Both the position numbers and the translations under genes were made by a program. From NCBI GenBank assembly GCA_003643935.1, contig QMLJ01000017.1:1-10330 (forward strand): 10,330 nt of DNA, in the 5' to 3' direction. The DNA is from Deltaproteobacteria bacterium (GTDB lineage Bacteria > Desulfobacterota > Desulfomonilia > UBA1062). The notes beneath the pieces were generated by a model. The model made no database searches, had not been told where the DNA came from, and saw only the letters and a program-made list of their open reading frames with translations. Each line of letters begins with the position of its first letter. The stretch's first letter is position 1. This document shows positions 1-6,910 of this stretch, in pieces.

Positions 1-11
1 ATCCATATTTA

Positions 12-1598
12 TCAAAACTCGATGAGTAGAGCGGTAAAATCATCATCAAAATGATCCTTACCTGTAAAATCGGAGATATTTTGCTTCATGGTTTCAAGTG
101 CCTGGTGACCATCTGTCTGCCCAAGCGTCTTTAAAAACAGATTCTTTAATCTCTTCTTTCCAAATTGCCTGCCATTTTTGTCCGTTGCCTCCAATAGGCA
201 ATCCGTATAAAGAAATATTTTGTCACCTCTCTGTACAGGAAATGTCTTCTCCTCGTACTTGCCATCGTCGAACATGCCTATGAAAAAGCCATCTGTATCA
301 AGCTCTATAATGCTGGAATCCGCCTTCCTATAAAAAAGGGGAGTGGGATGGCCTGCATTGGTAAATGTGATACCTGACACAGCCCTGTCATATATGAAGC
401 AGAATGAAGAGACGTAATCCTCGTGCAACACAGAGTTCATCTCCCTGTTCAAAAGTCGAAACAATAGTCTCGGACTAGCAACGCTTTTTGTCTTCATGTG
501 AAGGCTCATCTTGAACATGGCCGCAACAAGTGCCGCTGCAACGCCGTGTCCGGAGACATCTGCAATGACGACGGCCGTGATATCTTTATCCATCTCTAGT
601 ATATCATACAGATCACCACCTAAGTGTATGGAAGGTATGTATATGGATGCTATATCAAGACCACCTATTTTTTCATACTTGTCTGGTAACAGACTTTTTT
701 GCAGCTTTCCTGCCATTACGAGCTCATCAAGCATAATCTCGTTCTGCTTCTCTATTATCTCGTTCTTCTTGTCCACTTCTGCAAGTGCGAGAGCAAGTTT
801 TCCTGCCTGTTCTTCCATCAGGTCCTTTGTCTCTGTTATCTCCATAAGATATGATTCAAGTTCTTGCCTTGCAGTAACAAGCTCCGTTGTATCCGAGAAG
901 ACCACTATGATACCGCTCATCTCTGGGGCCAGGTCAATCTTGTGTATGCTTTTCTCTATGAAATGACTACCGTCTTCCTTTTCCAGGACAATCTCCTCCT
1001 TGGCTGGATCAAGCAGGTTTTTTATTATCTCCGGGAGGTCATCTCTATGCTTGCCATGGATATCAATGCCATCAATGGATGTTATGTTAGAGGCGCACTT
1101 GTTCCAGATTACCACATGGTTATCCTTGTCAAGGACAAGGAGCCCTGTGGGCAGTGCATTGACCAGTACCCTGAGGAACTGGTCAAAGTCCTGTTTTTCC
1201 CTTCTTGCCTTTTCTAACATGATTGATACCCTTGCATGGTAAAGGCCTTCTTTGATGGCTTTCTTCAGTCTCCTGGTGGATCCGTGGCCATCCTTTAGTA
1301 TATAGTCATTTGCACCCACCTTGAGAATCTCCCTGAACACGCCTGGATCCTGTACGTTGGTGTAAACGATGTACATGGAGTCGGTCTCTAGCGAGCGCAT
1401 CCTTGCCATGAGGTCAATGCCATCTATCACGCCTAGTTCAATCTCAGTAACAACCACTGACGGTTCAATGTCTATATACTCATCCAGTGCTACCCTGGGA
1501 TCACTGTAGGTATGTATATTCATGTCCTTTGATGATAGTTCTTTGTTGAGACGACTTAACACATTCTTATCCGGGTCTATGATGAATACATCGTTCAT
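12..1598 (-). CDS. Receiver-PAS-PP2C (RsbU/SpoIIE-type) serine phosphatase
   Basis: 528-residue cytoplasmic protein, last gene of the operon. Domains in order: a receiver-like domain (about 3-120), a PAS domain (about 138-240), a coiled coil (about 240-300) and a PP2C/SpoIIE phosphatase domain (about 294-528). The phosphatase metal-site motifs are present: GGDLYD (D329, D332), ADVSGHG (D347), NAGHP (414-418), YTD (D466) and DDDFT (D519/D520). The receiver keeps D8, T80 and K102, but the second acidic-pocket residue is Pro (P9) and the phosphoacceptor position is Glu (E52, codon GAG), exactly seven residues before the conserved D59-G60. By family knowledge, such PP2C proteins dephosphorylate STAS antagonist proteins in RsbU/RsbV/RsbW or HsbR/HsbA partner switching; the likely substrates here are the two STAS proteins at the other end of the operon. 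It starts 2 bases after the stop of the kinase gene, with an AGGA-type ribosome site. The C467 after YTD is usually Gly. Confidence 0.93.
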   Translation of the reverse strand: MNDVFIIDPDKNVLSRLNKELSSKDMNIHTYSDPRVALDEYIDIEPSVVVTEIELGVIDGIDLMARMRSLETDSMYIVYTNVQDPGVFREILKVGANDYILKDGHGSTRRLKKAIKEGLYHARVSIMLEKARREKQDFDQFLRVLVNALPTGLLVLDKDNHVVIWNKCASNITSIDGIDIHGKHRDDLPEIIKNLLDPAKEEIVLEKEDGSHFIEKSIHKIDLAPEMSGIIVVFSDTTELVTARQELESYLMEITETKDLMEEQAGKLALALAEVDKKNEIIEKQNEIMLDELVMAGKLQKSLLPDKYEKIGGLDIASIYIPSIHLGGDLYDILEMDKDITAVVIADVSGHGVAAALVAAMFKMSLHMKTKSVASPRLLFRLLNREMNSVLHEDYVSSFCFIYDRAVSGITFTNAGHPTPLFYRKADSSIIELDTDGFFIGMFDDGKYEEKTFPVQRGDKIFLYTDCLLEATDKNGRQFGKKRLKNLFLKTLGQTDGHQALETMKQNISDFTGKDHFDDDFTALLIEF

Positions 1599-1600
1599 GG

Positions 1601-2173
1601 CTATGTCCTGAACTTTGTCATGGCAACTACTGATGGATTTCTACGTATGGTCAACCGGTCAGTAAGCCTTTTCATTATCATAATGCCTCTTCCATGGGGC
1701 AAAATCTCACTAGGCATGGGGAGGTTCTTGGGTATTCCTTTGCCTGGATCACTGACCCTTACAGTGACCTTTTCCTCATTTATTGATATGCTAATTCCCA
1801 CCTCGTTGTTACACCACCTGGCATCCTTCATCCGATATTCAAGTTCCTCGTGGTATGTTGTGTGAGATGTAAGGTCTTTGCCCCTGATATAGGAATTCAG
1901 CATGAGGCAGCCATAATCCCTGGCATTTATGAGAGCCTCCACCATGGCTGTTACAAGATCATGGGCCTTGTCCATATCAAGAATGCCATTCTCAACTAGC
2001 GCCTTCTTGAATTCTTGGCCCAGACCATCCGGGTCAAGGTCTTTTGCCTTTATCCTGAAACTAAATTCCGCCTTGTAGGGCCTGCATGAAAGACCTGCAA
2101 GCATGCTCAATGCCTTCTGGCCTCTTGTACCATGAGGTTGTGTCGATACTTTGTGTTTCTTCATGGCCTTCAT
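1601..2173 (-). CDS. RsbW/SpoIIAB-like anti-sigma factor serine/threonine kinase
   Basis: 190-residue protein with a GHKL (HATPase_c_2) ATP-binding fold. Visible motifs are the N box (E79 and N83, in EALINARDYG), the G1 box DPGKGIP (142-148) and a GRG motif (161-163). The catalytic-type Glu and the Mg-binding Asn are both kept, so kinase activity is plausible. The expected role is to phosphorylate STAS antagonist proteins and to bind a sigma factor or another target when the antagonist is phosphorylated. An insert of roughly 30 residues between N box and G1 (about 89-122) resembles the longer RsbW-like subtype of proteobacteria more than short SpoIIAB. The first 30 residues are basic and have no recognisable domain. 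Its ATG overlaps the cheB stop as ATGA, with AGGAG about 11 bases upstream; M4 is an alternative start. No sigma factor gene lies in this window, so its target is unknown. Confidence 0.87.
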   Translation of the reverse strand: MKAMKKHKVSTQPHGTRGQKALSMLAGLSCRPYKAEFSFRIKAKDLDPDGLGQEFKKALVENGILDMDKAHDLVTAMVEALINARDYGCLMLNSYIRGKDLTSHTTYHEELEYRMKDARWCNNEVGISISINEEKVTVRVSDPGKGIPKNLPMPSEILPHGRGIMIMKRLTDRLTIRRNPSVVAMTKFRT

Positions 2174-3261
2174 AGACCGTTGGTCTCCTGTCTTTCCTTG
2201 GACATGTTTATTATGAATGGTGCAATATCATCCAAGGGGAGTATTTTCTTCACCCCACCCATGTTTATGGCTACCCTTGGCATACCAAACACCACGCATG
2301 ATTCCTCATCCTGTGCAATTGTAAAGGCCCCGGCACCTCTCATCTCCTTTATCCCCCTTGCACCGTCGTCACCCATCCCAGTAAGTATTATCCCTATTGC
2401 ATTGGGTCCCAGGGAATTTGCAACAGACCTGAACAGTACATCAACGGAGGGCTTATGGCGGTTTACTGGAGGACCATCCTTTACATTTACGTAAAGGCCT
2501 TGGGCATCCATGTATACGAGCATATGCTTGCCGCCAGGTGCCACTAGTGCATGTCCTCGCATCAGCCTGTCGAAATCTTTGGCCTCCCTGATTTCCAAGG
2601 CACTGTTCGCATTTGCCCTCTTGGCAAAAGACTCTGTAAATAAAGGAGGCATGTGTTGCACTATAACTACTGGTGGAAAGTCTGGGGGCAGGTGTCTTAG
2701 TATGTGATCTATGGCCACGGTTCCACCGGTGGATGCACCTATGGCAACGACGGTCTCTGATCTTGCCTTGTCATGATCAAAAGAAGCCCTCTCTATCACC
2801 GCATCCATGCTCAGCTTTGGGGCCACATTCATTATGGTAGTCCTTGGCCTAGCTAGATGCACTGAAGCTGCAATCTTTACCTTTGTTACAAGATCCTGAC
2901 GCATTTCTTCCATGGTCGTGGAGAGATTCGTCGTTGGTTTTGTAATAAAATCTATTGCGCCTAGTGATAATGCCTTTATAGTTGCTTCAGCCCCTTTAGA
3001 CGTGAGGGATGATACCATTATAACAGGCATTGGATGCGCCCTCATCAGTTTTTCAAGGAATGTAAGTCCGTTCATCTTGGGCATCTCGATGTCAAGGGTC
3101 AACACGTCGGGCTTTAGCTGTTTTATCTTCCTTGTTGCAATAAATGCATCGGGTGCCACACCTACTACTTCTATTCCAGGCTCACTGGACAGTATGTCTG
3201 AGAGTAGCTTCCTTGCAAGTGCCGAATCATCTATGATAAGTACCTTTATGTTTCCTCTCAT
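2170..3261 (-). CDS. cheB: CheB, receptor methylesterase/glutamine deamidase response regulator
   Basis: 363 residues, the usual length for the family. The N-terminal receiver (about 5-125) has D11/D12, phosphoacceptor D57 in LDIEMP, S84/S85 and K108. A linker (about 126-168) leads to the methylesterase domain (about 169-355), with the catalytic triad recognisable as S177 (GASTGG), H203 (QHMP) and D299 (GMGDDG). Phosphorylation by CheA activates removal of methyl groups from chemoreceptor glutamates and deamidation of some glutamines, giving adaptation. The start ATG is 10 bases after the cheD stop, with a weak purine-rich site (GATGAGA) in front, suggesting translation coupled to cheD. Its stop overlaps the start of the kinase gene. 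The receiver is intact, in contrast to that of the PP2C protein two genes downstream. Confidence 0.98.
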   Translation of the reverse strand: MRGNIKVLIIDDSALARKLLSDILSSEPGIEVVGVAPDAFIATRKIKQLKPDVLTLDIEMPKMNGLTFLEKLMRAHPMPVIMVSSLTSKGAEATIKALSLGAIDFITKPTTNLSTTMEEMRQDLVTKVKIAASVHLARPRTTIMNVAPKLSMDAVIERASFDHDKARSETVVAIGASTGGTVAIDHILRHLPPDFPPVVIVQHMPPLFTESFAKRANANSALEIREAKDFDRLMRGHALVAPGGKHMLVYMDAQGLYVNVKDGPPVNRHKPSVDVLFRSVANSLGPNAIGIILTGMGDDGARGIKEMRGAGAFTIAQDEESCVVFGMPRVAINMGGVKKILPLDDIAPFIINMSKERQETNGL

Positions 3262-3271
3262 GTGTATCTCA

Positions 3272-3868
3272 TCAGAACAGTGTTAATCCGTTCTTTACAT
3301 CCTTACTCTCCAAGCTCTCTTTAAACACCTTTGCCTTGTATTCCTCTTCAAGTCTCATGATACCTGGTTCTGCCTGTGGAATCAGGCGCTTGAGGAGGAC
3401 CTTGCCCGTATCAGTGAAAAAGAGAATCTTCCTTCCCTTGTCTCCGCCAACGTCCTTTGCAATAATAGGTATTTTCTCCATTGACAGGTAAGCAAGGACA
3501 AATTCTATGTTGTTCTCCGGTACATTGCCGTCTGTTTTCCTGAAGTTTAGCACGTGACCTCCACCGAACACCTTGGCTACCATGCCTTTCCTGTCTGCAC
3601 CCCTCTTGATCAGATCTCCAATAAGAATTTCCATTGCAAACATGCCGTACTTTCCAGATGATGACATGAATATGTCCCTTGATCTTACATCGCCAGGCAG
3701 TAGAAAATGGTTCATGCCTGCAAGCCCTGTCCTTGTGTCCTTTATACAGACCGAGATACAGGAGCCAAGTATGGTGGAGATTATGTCCTTGGTGCTGACA
3801 TAGTACTCACCCGGGTATATGACAACCACATTCTTCTTGAACCTTTTACTGTACCTTTTTATTATCAT
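3272..3868 (-). CDS. cheD: CheD, chemoreceptor glutamine deamidase
   Basis: 198-residue CheD. The signature LGSCISVCI carries the catalytic Cys (C37), and GMNHFLLP carries the His (H54); their 17-residue spacing agrees with characterised CheD proteins. A glycine-rich VFGGGHV stretch (about 99-105) is also typical. CheD converts receptor glutamines to glutamates and, in many systems, is regulated by CheC. No CheC, CheX or CheZ is present in this window. The last 35 or so residues are charged and helical-looking and extend past the core fold. The gene starts 7 bases after the cheR stop; a ribosome site (AAGGTG) lies in the last cheR codons. The co-transcribed receptor has glutamines at predicted methylation sites (Q454 and Q481), which would be suitable substrates. 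Confidence 0.97.
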   Translation of the reverse strand: MIIKRYSKRFKKNVVVIYPGEYYVSTKDIISTILGSCISVCIKDTRTGLAGMNHFLLPGDVRSRDIFMSSSGKYGMFAMEILIGDLIKRGADRKGMVAKVFGGGHVLNFRKTDGNVPENNIEFVLAYLSMEKIPIIAKDVGGDKGRKILFFTDTGKVLLKRLIPQAEPGIMRLEEEYKAKVFKESLESKDVKNGLTLF

Positions 3869-3875
3869 ACCGGTA

Positions 3876-4712
3876 TTACACCTTTTTGTATATGGTGTTC
3901 TTGATATATCTAAACCTATCTTTCATATCCATGAGAGACTCTGAATGACCCATGAAGATAAAACCACCGTCTTTTAAATATTGATAAAATCTTTCCATGA
4001 GCCTTTTTTTCGTATCCTTGTCAAAGTAGATTATGACGTTCCTGCAAAATATGATATCAAAGGGGCCTTTCATGGGATAGATTTCCCTTATAAGGTTTAG
4101 CCTCCTGAATACTACCATTGACTTTATGCCTTCCTTTACATGGTAGCCATCATCCTGCCTCTCAAAATACCTCTTGAGATATTCAGAAGGAACGTCAACG
4201 ACCCTATTGGGGGAATAAACACCAGTTATACCTTTCCTTAGGACCTCGGTATCCACGTCAGTAGCTAGTATCTTTATGTCCCATCCCTGTATGCCCCTGA
4301 AGGCCTCCTGTATGGTTATGGCTATGCTGTAAGGCTCTTCTCCCGTTGAACAGCCTGCTGACCATATCCTGAGTCTCCTTGCCATACCTGATTTATCTGC
4401 TTTCTTTATCATGTGCGGCAGAAGATCCTCCCTGAGAAAGTCAAAGTGAGATCTTTCCCTGAAGAACTCAGTCTTGTTCGTGGTTATACGATTTATCATG
4501 TGTACCAGCTCATCTGATGAATTATGACTTTCCTTAAGATACCTGTAATACTGGGAGAAGTCAGTTAGGTTGAGTGCCTTGAGCCTTCTTGATAGCCTGG
4601 AGATGACGAGCGTCTTCTTTTTTTTTGACAGGTGTATACCTGTACTCCTGTAGATTATCCTCCTGAACTGCTCAAATTCCTCATCGCTGAGTTCAAACTT
4701 GTTTGCCAGCAA
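3876..4712 (-). CDS. cheR: CheR, chemoreceptor glutamate methyltransferase
   Basis: 278 residues, the normal CheR length. The helical N-terminal domain (about 8-85) ends in TTNKTEFFRE (77-86). The S-adenosylmethionine-binding methyltransferase domain follows, with WSAGCSTGEEPYS (117-129), ATDVD (150-154), FCRNVIIYF (222-230) and GHSES (255-259). It methylates receptor glutamates using S-adenosylmethionine. The start is most likely TTG: the cheW stop TAA is in the same frame just one codon upstream, and no ATG or GTG occurs in the first part of the domain. A GGGG element lies 8 bases before this TTG. A nine-A run in the coding strand (plus-strand T at 4618-4626) encodes part of K30-K33 and is a possible slippage site. 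Alternative starts (the adjacent CTG) would change only one residue. Confidence 0.97.
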   Translation of the reverse strand: MLANKFELSDEEFEQFRRIIYRSTGIHLSKKKKTLVISRLSRRLKALNLTDFSQYYRYLKESHNSSDELVHMINRITTNKTEFFRERSHFDFLREDLLPHMIKKADKSGMARRLRIWSAGCSTGEEPYSIAITIQEAFRGIQGWDIKILATDVDTEVLRKGITGVYSPNRVVDVPSEYLKRYFERQDDGYHVKEGIKSMVVFRRLNLIREIYPMKGPFDIIFCRNVIIYFDKDTKKRLMERFYQYLKDGGFIFMGHSESLMDMKDRFRYIKNTIYKKV

Positions 4713-4715
4713 TCC

Positions 4716-5198
4716 TTATACCCCGTCTACTACATTTAGTTCCTCGTCCGAGAGTAGCCTGTCAATATCAAGAAGGATAACAAACTTGTCATCCTTTTCA
4801 CCCATAGCTTTTATAAAGTCTGTCTTTATCTGAGAATTGAATCTTGGTGCCGGTCTTAACTGATCTTGTGTAAAGGCCACTACATCTTTTACATTATCCA
4901 CTATGAGACCTATTGTCCTTGCGGATATCTTGAGTATCATGATTACTGTAAAGCTATCATAGTTCACGTTTTGAAGGTGGAAGTGTTCTCTAAGGTCAAT
5001 TACAGGGATGGCAGCACCCCTCAAGTTGAGTATACCCTTTATAAAAGATGGGACGTTCGGGATTTTGGTAAGCTCTCTGAATCCGATGATCTCAATTAAC
5101 TTGAGTATAGCTATACCGTATGTCTCTCCACCAAGTTCGAATGTGATATACTGACCCTCCATGTCCTGCATGGCCTTATTGTTGTTGGCCTCCCCCAT
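4716..5198 (-). CDS. cheW: CheW, chemoreceptor-kinase coupling protein
   Basis: 160 residues from the chosen start, a single CheW domain (about 16-152) that bridges CheA and the receptor tip in the signalling array. Recognisable stretches are ITFELGGETYGI near the N-terminus, LNLRG (57-61) followed by IPVIDLR (64-70), and GLIVDNV (97-103). The conserved Arg of the LNLRG motif (R60) is present. Two in-frame ATG codons lie close together at 5204 and 5198. The AGGAG at 5207-5211, which overlaps the receptor stop codon, is only 2 bases from the first ATG but 8 from the second, so 5198 is preferred; starting at 5204 would add Met-Gly. It is the only stand-alone CheW in the window and follows the receptor gene directly, so the two are probably made together. 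Confidence 0.97.
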   Translation of the reverse strand: MGEANNNKAMQDMEGQYITFELGGETYGIAILKLIEIIGFRELTKIPNVPSFIKGILNLRGAAIPVIDLREHFHLQNVNYDSFTVIMILKISARTIGLIVDNVKDVVAFTQDQLRPAPRFNSQIKTDFIKAMGEKDDKFVILLDIDRLLSDEELNVVDGV

Positions 5199-5209
5199 TC
5201 CCATTGCTC

Positions 5210-6871
5210 CTAGAATTCCTCGAACTCGTCGAGGGGGTCGTCCATTGTGTTTTTGTTCATGCTGTTAATGTTATCATAGTTATTGTTTGCCTTTTTTTGA
5301 GGCTTGTCTGAGCCGGGCTTGTTTTCTGTTTTTATACCGTTCATCTTGTGTTTGGAGACCTTGAATCCTATCACTGTCTCTTCCAGCTCTCTTGCCTCAT
5401 TACTGAGTGAATCAGCTGTGCTAGCCAGCTGTTCAATGGTGGAGGCATTCTCCTGCGTAGAAGAATCTATCTGCGCTATTGCCCTGTTGAGTTCGTCGAT
5501 ACCACGGGCCTGTTCCGAGCTAGCTGCTGCTATCTCATCCATGGTCTGGGATACCTCTTCTATCCTAGATATGATTTCCTTGAGTGATCCCTCTGTTTTC
5601 TTGACCATTTCATCGCCAATGGATATCTTGGAGACAGTATCCTCTATGAGATCTTTTATCTGCCCTGCTGCATCGGCAGACCGCCTTGCAAGGTTTCTTA
5701 CCTCCTCTGCAACTACGGCAAAACCCTTGCCGTGCTCTCCTGCCCTTGCTGCCTCCACTGCGGCATTCAGTGCAAGCAGGTTTGTCTGGAATGCCACCTC
5801 GTTGACAGTATTTATGATATCTCCTATCTTTTTTGATGCTTCAGATATGGCGTTCATGGCTTCCTGGGTCTCGGATACAACGCTACCCCCGTGATTTGCC
5901 ACGTCCACCGCATTCTTGGCCTTTTCTTTGCCCTGGGTTGCATTGGATGCATTCTCCTTTATTGAAGAGGTCATCTCCTCTATGGTGGCAGCAATCTCCT
6001 CCACTGCAGAGGCCTCTTCCTGGCTTGATTGGGATAGTCCCTGGGCACCAGTGGATACCTCGTCGGTGGCCGTGCTTACCTGTATGGCTGCCTCTTTTAC
6101 CTTGGATATCACATCCTCAAGGTTTTCCATGAAGATGTTGAACCAGTGGCCTAGATCCCCTATCTCGTCCTCGGATAAAACAGGTAGCCTCATGGATAGG
6201 TCAGCCTTGCCCTCTGCAATTCCCTTCATGCTCTGGGTAACAACATTTATGCGTTTGATTATGGCCCTTGAGAACAGGTAACCTACTATTACTATGAGTA
6301 TACCAACCATGACAGTGAAGGTGTAAAGTTGTTTCTTAAGTACACGGTTTTCCTCAAAGACTTCTTTTCTAGGCGCTGTTGCAAACATAATCCAATCAAG
6401 ATCCTTATTATACACGAGATATCCTATGTATTCCTCTCCACCAGATTCATAGTTAAGGAACCCTTGTCTCTGGAGCACGGCATCCCTGATGTAATTGTAC
6501 TTGTTGTATAGCTGCATAGAACCCTTGTATTCGTCCTTTGGATAGTACAGGCACATGCCGTTGGAACTGAAAATGGCGAGGTAACCCGTCTTAAAATACC
6601 TTTCTTTCGCAGCTGCCTTTATCATGTTTTGCTCTAAATTTTTTACAAGCTGTTCTCTGACCAGATCTATCTTGGAATTTATCGAGTTGTATCCTATCTG
6701 AACCACCTTGGCAAAGCCCTTTGCCTCTGCCATTAGGTACATCTTGGCCTGATTTTCAAGCTGTGCCTTTGCTCTGTGCATACCCCATACTGTTACGATC
6801 ACGAGCGGGATTATGCCCATTGCCAGAAAAAGTATGATAAGCTTTTCCTTTAGCCTAAACCTGATATTCAT
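5210..6871 (-). CDS. Methyl-accepting chemotaxis protein with Cache-type sensor
   Basis: 553-residue inner-membrane receptor. Layout: transmembrane helix 1 (about 11-30), a periplasmic sensor domain of about 150 residues resembling a single Cache domain (the [10 protein letters not shown]...YYP stretch near 97-111), transmembrane helix 2 (about 184-204), HAMP (about 202-255), then the cytoplasmic hairpin with its tip at [21 protein letters not shown] (358-378). Methylation-type sites are visible at E291/E292, E453/Q454 and E480/Q481. From HAMP to tip the spacing matches E. coli Tsr without gaps as I recall that sequence, suggesting the 36-heptad class. An Asn/Lys-rich tail (about 505-545) ends in EFEEF, a possible tether for CheR or CheB. 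A GTG at 6874 precedes the ATG at 6871; AGGAGG lies 6 bases before the ATG, so the ATG is preferred. The ligand cannot be inferred. Confidence 0.96.
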   Translation of the reverse strand: MNIRFRLKEKLIILFLAMGIIPLVIVTVWGMHRAKAQLENQAKMYLMAEAKGFAKVVQIGYNSINSKIDLVREQLVKNLEQNMIKAAAKERYFKTGYLAIFSSNGMCLYYPKDEYKGSMQLYNKYNYIRDAVLQRQGFLNYESGGEEYIGYLVYNKDLDWIMFATAPRKEVFEENRVLKKQLYTFTVMVGILIVIVGYLFSRAIIKRINVVTQSMKGIAEGKADLSMRLPVLSEDEIGDLGHWFNIFMENLEDVISKVKEAAIQVSTATDEVSTGAQGLSQSSQEEASAVEEIAATIEEMTSSIKENASNATQGKEKAKNAVDVANHGGSVVSETQEAMNAISEASKKIGDIINTVNEVAFQTNLLALNAAVEAARAGEHGKGFAVVAEEVRNLARRSADAAGQIKDLIEDTVSKISIGDEMVKKTEGSLKEIISRIEEVSQTMDEIAAASSEQARGIDELNRAIAQIDSSTQENASTIEQLASTADSLSNEARELEETVIGFKVSKHKMNGIKTENKPGSDKPQKKANNNYDNINSMNKNTMDDPLDEFEEF

Positions 6872-6877
6872 CACGTT

Positions 6878-6883
6878 CCTCCT
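6878..6883 (-). promoter_or_regulatory. Shine-Dalgarno site deciding the chemoreceptor start
   Basis: AGGAGG on the minus strand, 6 bases before the ATG at 6871 and only 3 before a GTG at 6874. It lies in the longest intergenic gap of the operon (between cheA and the receptor gene). This suggests the receptor is translated independently rather than by coupling to cheA. Confidence 0.8.
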
Positions 6884-6910
6884 TCTTTTCCTGAATCCCT
6901 TTGTTAGTGA

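Noticed and set aside
1..6. A possible start codon (ATG GAT on the minus strand) of a further downstream gene
   Set aside because: Only two codons are visible and no convincing ribosome site precedes them, so it cannot be supported.
1830..1910. The long insert between the N and G1 boxes of the RsbW-like kinase as a novel domain
   Set aside because: A comparable insert with a conserved acidic-aromatic and Arg-rich pattern occurs in many proteobacterial RsbW-like proteins, so it is a subtype trait.
5304..5894. A 196-codon open frame on the plus strand opposite the receptor signalling domain
   Set aside because: The antisense of an Ala/Glu-rich coiled coil naturally gives a long Ser/Leu-rich open frame; there is no ribosome site and no family resemblance.
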